Shown here one piece after another: positions 21,709 to 34,787 of a DNA stretch of 64,000 nucleotides. The stretch is from Ctenosaura bakeri (lineage: Eukaryota; Chordata; Lepidosauria; Squamata; Iguanidae). Below the pieces are notes generated by a model. It saw only the letters and a program-made list of their open reading frames with translations. It made no database searches and was not told the origin of the DNA. The stretch spans positions 806,001 through 870,000 of the forward strand of contig CAOLHI010001804.1 of assembly GCA_948474755.1 (NCBI GenBank), given 5' to 3'. Every line of letters begins with the position of its first letter. Within the stretch, counting starts at the first letter, position 1. Made by a program: the position numbers and the translations under genes.

Positions 21709-22792
21709 AGTGCCGCTGGCGGCGCCCGCTGTATATAGTTGTCTGTTGTGTGTTGGATGTATATAGTTGTGTATTTTTTGTATGTTGGTTGTTTGCTTGT
21801 ATGTTGAGATTGTGTGCAATAATTTTTTTCTGTTTGTAAACAGTAGTGTGTGGTTCTTTCTGCGGAGCGGGGGAGGTGAATTGGGGCGCCCTCACACTCC
21901 AGCTAGCCCAGTGAACCTCTCGAGAGACATCCACGTGTAGACAGGTGGTAGGAAGAGGTGTAGTGTGTAGCTACTGTGTTCCTTGATGTTGGAGCTGCAG
22001 AAGAGGAGAAGGCCAAAGGAAGGTTGTTTCCAGTCCTGCTCCAGACGTTGACAATGGGTGCATTGCGACAACAGTACAAAGGAGTGACCCAAGGATATTC
22101 TATTTAGCTAGTCAGAGTGGGGAGTGGATGTCTCGTGGCCAGTGGATAGGGATTGGACTCAGCCAAGGGCAACTTGGCATGTCCGTGAGTGGGACAGGAA
22201 AATAGATGGGAGGGCCTCCATTGGGGTGGGCGGTGGGTCGGCTACTGCAGTGGCGGGGGAATGGGGTTGTCGCTGTGCTGTCGAACTGGGCTGACCCTCA
22301 GCCCGGAGGAGACGCTGGTCCGTGCTACTGCGCTAACAGGCTACTGTGCTAATGTGCTAATGATAGCACCAGTTTTTTTTAGAAAAAGTTGCCCAGACCC
22401 CGGGGGCTGCTGTCGTCTTGAGTGCGGCGCCGCAACCCCGGGGTGGGCTCTTGCAGTGATGTGTTGGGCAGTGTTCCTTGAGGCCATGGCGGCAGCGGCG
22501 TCTCTGTTGCTGGGCGGCGCTTCCCCTTGGAGTTGCTGTGTGACGGACAGCCAGCTGGGACTGCCCGCACCCCGCCCACTCCCGGTTCCTTCGCGTAAGA
22601 GGGCTCCGCAGGCCCGCGGGTTGCGCGAGCGATACGTAAAAAGGAGGTCATTTTCGCTTCCAGGAGAAAATGAAAAAACGCAACTCCAGCACTACTCACG
22701 ATCGCAAGAGCCCCGGGCCGGCGGGAACGTCATGCGGTACGGCGGCTCGTGAAGGGGGGAGGGAGCATGTTTAATACGCTTTCAAACCGCCA
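21709..22792. other. Harbinger right non-coding region
   Basis: About 1.1 kb between the last gene and the right terminal repeat. It holds TG-rich sequence with a weak CAATAA-type 3' signal near 21,818, the imperfect palindrome at 22,354-22,369 and several GTGCTAA/CGCTAAC units. A 187-codon plus-strand frame (22,189-22,752) has no recognisable domain and is probably chance in GC-rich DNA. Confidence 0.5.
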
Positions 22793-22805
22793 TGCGAAAA
22801 GGGCC
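22793..22805 (-). repeat. Harbinger right terminal inverted repeat
   Basis: TGCGAAAAGGGCC, followed by target duplication CTA at 22,806-22,808. Confidence 0.93.
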
Positions 22806-23136
22806 CTAGTCTAACCCACATCACTTCACTTCCTTTCTGTTGGATTGGTAAATATCACCCACTTTGCCCTAAACTCTCGCTATCCAACTTTTCTTCCCTT
22901 TTCCTTCAGTTACCCTTGTGTGATCATGAGACTGCTTGGATCTTGTGTGTGTTAATTCACCCATTAAAACAAACAAGCTTACTTTCGAAATCTTGGGCTG
23001 GTTCTTCCCTGTATTAGTACCGGTATACACAGGTTAAAAGATCTCATAAGATTACCCCCCTCTTGCAGGCCTCCTCTTTGAGCTAATATTCCCCACTGTT
23101 TCACTGAGGCACTAGTGTTGTGAGTGGACCCCTGAG

Positions 23137-23362
23137 TCACCCATGTTTAGGAGTAACAGTCAAGGTTAACAGAACCTCCATGGATGTTATTGGACTTGAG
23201 GGCCCAGTCTGCAGAGTCTTCTCCATTCTGGAAACCTTTGGATGGTAAAATTGATTTTTCACAACATGTCTGAAAAAACCTTTGCAGTGCTTGCAGGTTT
23301 CTGTTACAGGAGATTCCCCCAGGCACAACAGGCCATGAGAATGTCTGTCTAGTTGTAGTCAT
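23137..23362 (-). pseudogene. DIRS gag-like fragment
   Basis: The minus strand reads 'CLGESPVTETCKHCKGFFRHVVKN', resembling the short Cys motif (C-L-G-E...C-x2-C) near the start of DIRS Gag proteins. It abuts the distal end of the third terminal-repeat copy. Frame changes and short length make it a relic; the assignment is tentative. Confidence 0.45.
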
Positions 23363-23795
23363 TTACTGCCACACTGGTCAGGCTTCTTAAAAATTGATTT
23401 CAAGGCTGTGAGGTTGCCATGGGCTCAAACACCTGTGAAGCTCAAGGAATGAAATTTTTTTAGAGAAAATAAAAAAGTCAAAATAGGACAGCAGAAGAAT
23501 GCACAAACAATCAATTAATCAATCAAAATGAAAATAGTAAGTAAAGTCTCAGAAACAAATGCTCTGTAAAAGCATGGAAAAGTTCCTGTGCACTGCTGAT
23601 GTGCGGTGGATGCAACAGAACTGAGGCAGACAACAGGAACGCCAATGCACATGCAGTTAGAGGAGGTTAAGGTTCCCATTAATAATGCTCTGCTTTAGCA
23701 GTAGGAGTTCTCTGAGCTACTCTGTGTAGGTGCAGAACAGACCCATGTGTATGAGTCACAGAGATCATGAAGAAGAAACATAATCAACATCTTGG

Positions 23796-24643
23796 TGTTA
23801 CCACGGTTATGATATGATCGTTTGATATCAAAATAATTTTGCCTTTACTTGACTCTTCTCTGCCGGGGTGGCAGAGGTCCACCGGACAAGCACGTATTAG
23901 GCGCGGCCATTAGTGGTTGTACATTCCAAACCTCATTTAGGCAGGCAACTTAAGCCTCTCCGATGCTTCAGGGAACACCTTCTTGCAAACCGGCCTTGCT
24001 CAGTGCGAATCTACACAAAGATGCACAGCCGAGTGCCGAGCCATTCCTTTACGTTGGGCCATCTGCATACTGGCCATACTATTGTCATCAAATGCTAAGC
24101 CCATCATGCAAAACCTGACCTTTTCCAACGCCTTTGTCCCACTCTAAAATTCCTTTGTTCTCACCGAGCATGGCATTGCCTGTAGGTACAATCCACCCTA
24201 TAAAAACCCCTTGATTCTGAGTGCTCCTTGGAACACTCCGGACTACTATCCTGCCTTGCTGTCGGTTTGTCCAGCGAGTCGCCCCTCAGTGAGCTGCGCT
24301 GAGTTTCTTCCCCTGCAACCCCCGTTTCTCTCCAGGACTACGAGATCAGGTGTTGTATTACTCATTCCCCCGAAAACTCTCAATTTCTATTTCTCAGTTA
24401 GTTGTGCGCATTTGTTGTCTTATTCATTGTTTGTCCTTTAATAAAACTATCATTTTTGTTACTTTTAAACATGTCTGGCTACTCTTCCGACCTGACGCTG
24501 TAGACATAGGGTTAAAGATCCCAGCTAAAGTTACCCTGCCTCTCGTTAGCTTGAGAGAGTGCTCGAGTCTAACTTCCCCCATCTTGTGTCTTTATTTGGT
24601 AATTTGGGCACCCCTCCCGGGACCCCCAACATACAAGGTAACA
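23796..24643 (+). mobile_element. Solo LTR of an endogenous retrovirus (848 bp)
   Basis: Begins TGTTACCACGG and ends AAGGTAACA, with a TATA-like CTATAAAAA near 24,200 and AATAAAA near 24,440. It is homologous along its length to the LTRs at 47,958-48,865 and 31,722-32,560. The flanks TTGG and TTAG suggest a 4-bp duplication with one change. No internal sequence remains. Confidence 0.82.
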
Positions 24644-24647
24644 TTAG

Positions 24648-25753
24648 TTCCAATCACTTTTGCAGGCTTGTGCACAGATCTGGAGAAAAATTTGGATTAA
24701 TCGTTCAAAGATATAGGATGGTATTCTGAAGCATTTTTCTTCAAACTTACATTCCAGTCCTCATTGGAATGTAGACCTACTAATCCAGAGGTAATACTCC
24801 AAAAGAGCAAAAAGTGTAAAAGCAGTCTATATATTTATCCCAATAACTTTGATCTCAATCAGTTTTTCTGCTATTAGAAATGTATAGTTCAACTATGACA
24901 ATTGTAGCCTTATGAAGGAATGAGAAAACAACAACAATCCACAACTGGAACAAGTAGCTTGCTTTACTGTGGATATTGAGGGTAACAATCTGCAGTGGAA
25001 GTAATCTAGAAATGAATATGTACTGAGTACATATTGACTGCTTTTGCAGAGCTGCATCTTTTGAATGCAAATGTAAGAATTTATTCATGCAAGTAAATAT
25101 TGACATTTACTGAAAATTCAAAAGCTGTTTTGCTTCAAGTTCAGTTCACAAAAAGTCTTTACTGCTGAAGTGAAGAAGGGGAAGAGAGAGGCTGACATGT
25201 TCTTCCTCCTTACTTTTTTTTTTTTTTTACCTTTGATGGCTACAGTGACCACACACATATGCACTGGTCTGCCTTATCGTGAAAGAAGCAAAAGGAGGCA
25301 TAATACCTCTCTCTAAAGCTCAGAGATCTTTATCGTTTTCTAAACAGATAAAGAAAGGATGCTTACACACTATTAAAGAGAAGACATTTCAACAGTAACT
25401 ATAGCACTAACACATAGCCAGTGAAGCTGACCTCTTTGCACTACTACTGCCTCAATTCAAGACTCAAGTTTTCTGTGCAAAAAAGCATACTATGTAGGTG
25501 TATTTTCCAGAAGAATGAAGTGGGACTTCCAGAGCAAAATAAAAACTCACCTCATAGACTTGTTATAGTGTACATTAACCCTAGCAAATTAAATAAGGTT
25601 GCACACTGATAAGAAACCAGGCTGAAGATTTGTGTGTTATGTTTGGCACTCCATGGGGGGAAAAATCCCTGCATATTGTAAAGCTGACTAGTGTGGGGGA
25701 AAAAGAACTCAGCTTTGTGTTCTCCTTGAAAATCTAGTTTTATTTGTTTAGGA
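24648..25753. other. Intronic sequence without recognised feature
   Basis: AT-rich intron; I see no repeat or coding sequence that I can name. Confidence 0.5.
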
Positions 25754-25891
25754 CAGGGATGGACAAATTCTAACCCTCCATAAGATGCTGAACTGCATCT
25801 CCAGTCATACCTTGTCATTGACTATAGCAGCTAGGGCTGATGGGAGTTTCACAAGTTGCCCATCTGGAGTTTCACAAGTTGCCCATGCCTG
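25754..25891. mobile_element. Short hAT-type MITE (138 bp)
   Basis: Ends CAGGGATGGACAA and TTGCCCATGCCTG form a 13-bp inverted repeat with two mismatches. The flanks GTTTAGGA and GTTTATGT resemble an 8-bp target duplication. The core contains the 'gctagggctgatgggag' motif, which I recognise as common in reptile MITE-like repeats. Confidence 0.6.
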
Positions 25892-26242
25892 GTTTATGTG
25901 GATGTGGTCTAGATCCAATAAGTACCCTGGAAGAGTATATTGATGTTGACATTAGGATTGCTTAGTGAAGTAAGGGAAAGGGCTCCTATCCTTTCAGTGG
26001 TTGCACAGAAGAGGAAATTTCAGCAAATGTTGCTTGTCATGTGGATGCTTTGAAACAGACTAGCAGACTCTCAGTTCATTGGATGAATTGTGCACCCCAG
26101 TCTAAAAACAATGCTTGGGGGAAAAAAAAGGAACTAGGCTTAGGTACTGGTTTATTCTTAACTTACCAGACTGTGGTTGAAATCTGTAATGTTTTTAATG
26201 AATTATTCAAACACATAGCTGTTATTAGTCTGGATCAGTATT
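25892..26242. other. Intronic sequence without recognised feature
   Basis: No gene or named repeat is seen. A 13-bp sequence at 26,194-26,206 is repeated at 27,007-27,019, around the Penelope-like fragment. Confidence 0.4.
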
Positions 26243-27003
26243 CAAAGGGATCTTGTAGCACCATTGAGACTAACTGCGAGAAAGAAGATGGTAGCACAAG
26301 CTTTCATAATCAAAGCCTACTTCAATAGATGCATGGAGCGAAGTGCCTAGGGACAGACATTTATACCTATGAATGAGCAGGTTGTGTGTGTGAATAGCAT
26401 CAGAAATGCAAACCCTGACACCAAGCCAAATGCCAGCTCTGCCTATACACAGAACCTTATCACATCACCCACAATATTAGAGGTACATTTACTTGCTCAT
26501 CCTCTAACGTGATATATGCTGTCCTCTGTCAACAATGCCCTTCAATATATTCACAAGCTCCAGTCCATTGATAGTGGGTTGAACTGAGACAGTGGTTTCC
26601 TGGCAACTACACATATTAAAACACTAGTTAACATTCCAGTCTCATAAAGGTTCTCTTGTCTATTTTATCTCATGTCCTTTCTGGTTCCCAGTCAGCATCA
26701 TACTACATTCCAGTAACTCCCTCTACCATTCATATGGTTATCTACTCACCTTGGCTTTAGGAAATGTTTGTCCTCCTACCTTTGTCTCCCAGTGACCATG
26801 GTTAAAACTGAACTTGTCACCTCATTACCATAAACACAAGTTTTGCATTTCTGTTAGTATTCACACATACAACCTGCTCATTCATAGGTATGAATGTCTG
26901 TTCCTAGGCACTTTACTCCATGCATCTGTTGAAACAGATTTAGTCTAGAAAGCTTACACTACCAGCTACTTTCTCTCAGCCTAAAAGGTGCTACAAGGTC
27001 CCT
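26243..27003 (+). mobile_element. Penelope-like element fragment with inverted terminal arms
   Basis: Arms of about 150 bp at 26,243-26,400 and 26,857-27,003 are inverted copies of each other (CTTGTAGCACC outer motif; 'cattcataggtat' inner motif). Between them, a plus-strand trace reads 'RGTFTCSSSNVIYAVLCQQCPS', resembling the segment that leads into the GIY-YIG endonuclease of Penelope-like elements. Stops follow. The 13-bp direct repeat TTTAATGAATTAT at 26,194 and 27,007 may be a target duplication, though 36 bp separate it from the left arm. Confidence 0.55.
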
Positions 27004-27049
27004 ATGTTTAATGAATTATAAAACTGTTAATGGAAATCTATTTTTAAAA

Positions 27050-27100
27050 TAAATTGATGAAGTGGGCTGGAGTCTATGAAAGTTCATGCTAAATGAAATG
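27050..27100 (+). repeat. Penelope-type terminal fragment
   Basis: Contains 'tgatgaagtgggctggagtc' followed by 'tatgaaag', the same terminal motif as in the arms of the neighbouring fragment. Confidence 0.5.
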
Positions 27101-27115
27101 TTTTAGTCCCTAACA

Positions 27116-27160
27116 CATCATCATCATCATCATCATCATCATCACCATCATCATCATCAT
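27116..27160. repeat. (CAT)n microsatellite
   Basis: About 15 CAT units with one CAC. It marks the 3' tail of the L2-type LINE that follows on the minus strand. Confidence 0.95.
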
Positions 27161-28990
27161 TCTTTTCCCTCAGGTTGGGATTCAAAGTGATTTACAACAA
27201 CTAAAAAGAGATAGTTAAAACCTATAAAATAAAAAAGTTAAAACATGATTAAACAATAAAAAAGAATTTAAACAATGTTAAAATATATAATTAATAAATC
27301 AATTAATAATTAATAATTAAATAATAATTAATAGATAATTAAAAGTAAAACACTCATAAGCAACACAAAATCCAGCGCATTCTATCAGACAGGGCTCATA
27401 TAATCACACTCTGAACACCTGTCCAAATAAAAACATCTTTACTTGAGTTCAGTAGATAGTAGGGAGGGTGCCAATCTCACTTCTCTGCGAAGAGAGTTCC
27501 AAAGCCTGGGGTAGTCACTGAAAAGGCCCTCTTTCGGTTTCTACCAGGTGTACTTGTGAGGATGGTGGGACAAGAGAAGGGCCTCTCCAGCATATTTCAA
27601 AGCCCAGTCTGATTTGTAAGGAAGAAGACATTCCTTTGAAAAATCTGAAGCTGAGCCATGTAGGGCTTTAGAAGTTATCACCAGCACTTTGAATTGTGCC
27701 TGGAAATAGAATGACAGCCAGTGGAGTTGTTGCAACAGGGGAGTTGTGTGATCCCTATAGCCAGCCCCAGTTAACAATCTGGCTGTGGCTCCTTGGACCC
27801 ATTGAAGTTTCCAAATACTCTTCAAATGCAGCCCCATGTAGCGTGTGTTAAAGTAATCCAACCAGCATGTAACCAAGGCATGACCATGATCAGATCTGAT
27901 GTCTCAAGAAATGGGCACAGCTGGCACATGAGGCTTAACTGTGCAAATGCACTACTGGCTACTACTGAAACTGGGGCTTCCAGGCTCAGAGTAGAATCCA
28001 GGAGCACTCCCAAGCTGTGAATCTGCATCTTCAGGGAGAGTGTAACTCCATTTAACACAGTTGAAATCCCTATTTCTTGATCTGCCTTTTGACTGACCAG
28101 GAGCACCTCTGTCTTCTCTGGATTAATTTTCAATTTGTTTGCCCTCAGTCAGTTGATTACTGATGACAGGTACTGATTTAAGACCAAAACAGCTTCCTTG
28201 CCTTGTGGTGGGAAGGAGAAATAAAGTTGGGTGTCATCCACATACTGATGACACAGAACACCAAAACTCTGGGTATCCTCTCCCAGTGGTTTCATCTATA
28301 TGTTGAATAGCATGGGGCACAGAACTCCCTGAGGAACTCCACAAGGCCAAAGGTTCAAACACGAGTCCCCTGGCATCTCCTTCTGGGTTTGGCCCTCCAG
28401 GAAGGAATCAGCTATTATAATACTGTGCCCCCAAGTCCCATCCCCACAAAGGATACCATGCTCAATAGTATCAAAATCTGCCAAGAGGTCCAGCAGAACC
28501 AATGGGGACACACTTTCCCTGTCAACTTCCCGGCGTAGGTCATTCCCCAGGGTTACCAAAGTGCTCCAGGGTTACCATGGCCAGGCCTGAAACCAGACTG
28601 AAATGAATAGAATCATAGAATCACAGAAATGTAGAGTTGGAAGAGACCACACGGGCCATCCAGTCCAACCCCCTGCCATGCAGGAACACCCTCAAAGCAC
28701 TCCCGACAGATGGCCATCTAGACAATCTGTTTCATCCAGAAACCCCTGGAGCTGGGGAGGCCACCACATGCTCCAGAACCTCGCCCAGAAATGAAATGTT
28801 AGAGACTGGGCAATAATTACCCAAAATGATAGAATCTAAGGATGGCTTTTTAGCAATATCTTTATAACGGTCTCCTTGAGGCAAGCTGGAACTCTACCTT
28901 GTTTTAAAGAGGCCTTAACCACTCCCTCTATCTACTCACCTAGTGCCCCTCTAGCTTTTTTAATAAGCTAGGAAGGGCAAGGTTCTAGAG
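27161..28990 (-). mobile_element. L2-type LINE, 3' half
   Basis: Minus-strand RT reads in order 'FLDET', 'QSGFRPGHG', 'LLDLLADFDTIEHGIL', 'GVPQGVLCPMLFNI', 'HQYVDDTQLYFSF' (catalytic V-D-D), 'KINPEKTEVLLVSQ', 'LGVLLDSTLSLEAPV', 'VQGATARLLTGAGYRDHTTPLL' and 'WLSFYFQAQFKVLVITSKALHG'. The order and motifs fit the L2/Rex-like group. The 3' tail at the left is followed by a CAT microsatellite. Frames are broken, and a 120-bp CR1 end is inserted at 28,606. Confidence 0.82.
28606..28725 (-). mobile_element. CR1 LINE 3' end, 120 bp
   Basis: Reads 'aatagaatcatagaatcacagaa' then the conserved CR1 3' end up to 'gacagatggccatcta'. It splits the L2 RT between FLDET and QSGFRPGHG, so it is younger than the L2 copy. 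Confidence 0.85.
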
Positions 28991-29231
28991 CACATGTGAT
29001 GGCTCTCATATCTTGACAAATCCTGACAACATCCTCAGGTTGTACAAATTGAAAAGTATCACTGGACAAGCAGAGGCCAGAGTCTTTTGCATAGTGATGG
29101 GTAAGACCTATGGGTGTGATGCATTTTGTGGTTTATAAGAACAAATATGATCCATAATGTCCCTGTATTGTACCTGAAATGATTTGCTTATCATATTTAG
29201 GCTACAACTGTATACATGGTTACTTGGCTTA

Positions 29232-31506
<2,275 letters not shown>

Positions 31507-31510
31507 CTTG

Positions 31511-33144
31511 TGTTACCGCAGTTGCTAGCCTGGACTTGTGGGATATTAGATATCACTTTGATATCAATAATTTGGCTTCCTTTACCTATCCTCTCCATGT
31601 GCTGCGAGGTCCCCCAGACAAGCTCTCAGACAAACACGGCCGCTAATTGCTGTAATATTCCAAACAAATACAAGCAGGCCAGAAATAGCCGTCCCGCCAC
31701 TTCAGGAGACCTCAAGGCAAGTGTTACCCTGTATCTCGGGGGTCTCAGGAGGGACACCCAAATATCCAAATATTAACACCAATGGGAAATTAACTAGAGC
31801 ACCCTCTCTGGCTAACGAGAGGCAGGACAACGTTAGCGGAGATCTTTCACCCTATGTCTACAGTGTCAGGTCAGTGAGCCAGGCAGTTTCAGAGTAAACC
31901 AATTAACGTTTTATTGAACATTAACACGTAAGACAAACAGACACACTACTAACTGAGAAATAGGAAAAGGGGAGGTTAGGGATGGGCAATACGACACCTG
32001 ATCATGTACTCCTGGAAAGATGGAGAAAAAGGGAGCTCAGTGTGGTTTTCTGAGGGGAACTTGCCACACCGACCGACAGCAAGGCGGGATGAAACTCAAA
32101 AGCAGTTCTCCGAACTCTCGGAACTAGGGGTTTATATAGAAGAAATTGTACCTGCGGGCCATACCATAAACATTGAGAACAAAGCAAGTTTTGGACTGGA
32201 CAAAGGCTCAGAAAAGGGTCAAAACTGCCGCTATCGGATTAGCGTGGGTGAATCAATAGTGTGGCCTATGTGCAAATTGGTGAGCACTTAACATGGCCTT
32301 GTTAGTCATTGGCGCAAATCTGGCATCATTGTGAAGCAAAATGAATCTGCAAGCCAGGTCCTGGACAACGACCAAGGCTTTTGAAATGCCCGCCTGAGAG
32401 GGGAAGTTGGAAATCCCTGCCATTAAGGCTGCTCCTTGTGTACGTGCTTTTCTGGGGACCCTTGCAACACATGAGCCAGGGTGCCAGGAAAAGGTCAAAT
32501 TATTTGATATCAAAAGGGATATCTAGTGCTATCAACGTTCAGGTCTGAACCACAGTAACACAAGTATCCTATTATGTATGCACACTACTTACAAAGAACT
32601 CCCTGCCCCGAGCAGGCAGCTTGATTAGATGAATACTCATCTGTCAAGCACTCTGCATTTGCATACTGGCTACTCTATTGACAATTCGGACTTGACTCAA
32701 TCATGCTAAATTCTGACCTTTTGGAGGCTTTGTCTCCAGCCTGAAACACATTGTTTCCCCCAAGTACGGCCACATTTTCCCCTATAAGAACCCCTGACTT
32801 TGACAGCTTCCTCGGATCGCTCCCAACTTCCATCCCGCCTTGCTGCCACTTTGCTTGGCGAGCCTTCCCCTCGGTCCCACATACTGAGAAACTCCATACC
32901 TACGAACTTCTGCTGCAGACTACCCGGGCTTCAGGACAGGTGTAGTATTACCCAAACCAACAACTCCTCTAAAAATCCCTTTATCCCACTACAACCTATA
33001 TTTCTATAGTTATCTGTGTGAATGTGCTGCATACATTGTTTGATTGCATTTTAATAAAACAATTATTATTATTTCACTTCTGTTTGCTCCTTGACTTGGC
33101 CTGACCCCGTAGACATTGGGTAAAAGATCTCGCTCCGTTGCCCT
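31511..33144 (+). repeat. Provirus 5' LTR, first two pieces
   Basis: 31,511-31,721 begins TGTTACCGCAG and matches the start of the 3' LTR at 47,958. 32,561-33,144 continues it (AATAAAA near 33,053) up to the GCCCT where the Gmr1-type element entered. The solo LTR at 31,722-32,560 separates the pieces. Confidence 0.88.
31722..32560 (-). mobile_element. Solo ERV LTR, inverted, inside the provirus 5' LTR
   Basis: On the plus strand it runs from TGTTACCCTG to CAGTAACA, that is, an 839-bp LTR of a related family lying on the minus strand. It is flanked by the perfect 4-bp duplication CAAG (31,718-31,721; 32,561-32,564). The 3' LTR of the host provirus has the unoccupied sequence 'ggcaagtatc' at 48,164-48,173, confirming the insertion. 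Confidence 0.9.
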
Positions 33145-33973
33145 TGTGATAATGGGGCTTCCCATTATCTTGACTTAGCTAAAAGGGGACATTGCCCTCT
33201 TCAGGTAAACCAAGGGTTAATAAGGTGTTGGGGATTAGATTACATCATAGGTCATGTGGTCAGCATCATAGATCATGTGGTCAGCATCATAGATCATGTG
33301 AGTCAGCATCACAGGTCGTAGGGTGAGAACTGACCAATCAAAAAGGAAAGAAGTGAGCATCTTCAGGATGCTTCGAGATGCTTCCAAGGAGAAGTTATTA
33401 AACTTCTTGGAGGCCATGTGGGAGAGAGATAACAAAGGGATAACAACCAAGGAACCTCCTGGAGGGGGGTTCTGTGCCAGTAGCAGACTGGAGGCCATCG
33501 GCCTCGCCTCCTGGCCCTTCCTTTAGAACATCTAAGCCTAGGAACAACTGTGAGTAATTAGACTAAAGTTATCTAGTCACGTTAGGGACTTTTCTGTTAT
33601 TTTGGAGGCTGGCTGATCTAAAGAATGTATCTGTGCTTTCATATCTGTTCTTTTTGTAACTAAGCGTGCCTGGAAAGAGGGGGCTTCCCATGTGTGGTAA
33701 TTTGCCTTGTTTATTTGCCTACCTTTAATAAATACTTTCTGTAAAAGACCCTGTTTCTCTCCTTCCCATGCCAAGCTAGGTAGACTGGGGGGAAAGGAAG
33801 ATCCTTAAGCTTAGGGATGTACGTGGTTGGACAGGGTCCCGCTGTACTGTCCAAGTGTCCAGATAATTCATAATTCAGCGGGTGGTGGCAGCGAAGATGA
33901 CTTAATAGCTAAAAATCATAAAAGGCTGGAAAATACGTCCCAGCAGCGCATGGTGGCATTTTCCAGCCTCACA
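33145..33973 (+). repeat. Gmr1-type 5' LTR
   Basis: TGTGATAATG...CCTCACA, 829 bp. Near its start are about three and a half tandem copies of a 21-bp unit around 'tcatgtggtcagcatcata' (33,242-33,315), typical of an enhancer-like U3. AATAAA lies at about 33,727. Just downstream, TGGTGGCAGCGG at 33,974 is at the primer-binding position. Confidence 0.9.
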
Positions 33974-34787
33974 TGGTGGCAGCGGTATCGAATTGGAGAG
34001 TTGGGGGTTTAAATTGCAGAAAGTAGGGGGTTTTCAGTCTCTCTCCAGTATCCCTGTGTCTCCTGTGAAGGAATTAGCTCAGGAGGGGGGGAGTGGGCGA
34101 GAGAGGGCTTCGTTGCCTTTGTTTGTTTAAAAAGGCTTTGAGAGGTTTTTTTCCCCCTTCCCTCCCTCCTTGCAGTGGAAAGGGAGGGGGTAGGAAGTTG
34201 AGGGGGCTTGCTTTGGCTTTGTTGCTTAAACAGGCTTTTGGAAAAAAAAATTCCCCTTTCCCTCCTTCCTGGTGGCTGGAAAGGGAGGGAGAGGAGGAAG
34301 TTGGGGGGCGGAGCTGCCTACCAGAGTCACTCTTGGAGAAAGGGTGATTTTTGGGCTTTCAGTGAAGAGCTGCCTGCTCTGTCATGCAAAGCCTCTGTTT
34401 GGGAAAGGAGTGATTTTTCCTTTGGATTTCCTTCTTTCTACTTTGGTAGTGAGAGATGGATTGTTAAAGCTGCTAAACTCATTGTGTTTTGAGTCAGCAG
34501 CCAGCATTTTTCAATCTGCTCTCCAGCAGCAAAGATAGCACATTAGCATATCAATAGAAAAGGTTTTTGTGGCAGGAATTTGCTAAGTATCCAATTCAGT
34601 CACTGAGGCAGGTTTTTCTCTTTTCCTTCAGGAGGAGGAGGGGGGTGACGAAAGGGGGCTGAGGAGAAAGGCTTGGGATTTCTCCACTTTTCTTGGTTTT
34701 GGGATTCTGGCACTGTATATTCTTTGGATCAGCCAATCAGACGTTTGTTTGTTTTTAAGTTTTCACGTGCACAGAGGTAGTTAGTGT
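33974..34787 (+). promoter_or_regulatory. Gmr1-type leader with ~100-bp imperfect duplication
   Basis: Non-coding leader between LTR and gag. 34,102-34,201 and 34,203-34,306 are imperfect copies of one segment (GGCTTTG..., poly-pyrimidine TTCCCTCC, then AAAGGGAGGG). Purine/pyrimidine-rich and probably structured. Confidence 0.6.

Larger units (their letters stand above)
14474..22805. mobile_element. PIF/Harbinger DNA transposon, apparently autonomous, three genes
   Basis: The 8,332-bp element has terminal inverted repeats GGCCCTTTTCGCA at 14,474-14,486 and the reverse complement at 22,793-22,805, each flanked by the 3-bp target duplication CTA (14,471-14,473; 22,806-22,808). It is strikingly GC- and CpG-rich compared with the AT-rich flanks. 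It encodes a two-exon transposase (plus), a three-exon SANT/Myb-like protein (minus, convergent with the transposase) and a seven-exon SANT/Myb-like protein (plus, divergent from the second gene). Known autonomous Harbingers encode a transposase and one Myb-like partner; the extra Myb-like gene is unusual. Open frames, intact splice sites and undecayed CpGs suggest recent insertion. Confidence 0.92.
14190..23160 (+). repeat. DIRS-type terminal repeat, third copy, split by Harbinger
   Basis: 14,190-14,473 and 22,809-23,160 are the two halves of one repeat inserted in the CR1 RT. They align with 5,590-5,919 and 6,232-6,430 and, at the distal end, with the minus strand of 918-1,250. The Harbinger element sits between them. 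Confidence 0.6.

Noticed and set aside
22189..22752. Fourth Harbinger gene
   Set aside because: The 187-codon frame is compositionally biased and has no domain or splice context; treated as chance.
14474..22805. GC-rich block as bacterial contamination or a chimeric assembly
   Set aside because: The block has eukaryotic introns, polyadenylation signals, Harbinger ends and a 3-bp duplication, and the two halves of the host repeat rejoin at its borders.
27116..27160. CRISPR-like or coding His/Met repeat
   Set aside because: Simple CAT microsatellite at a LINE tail.
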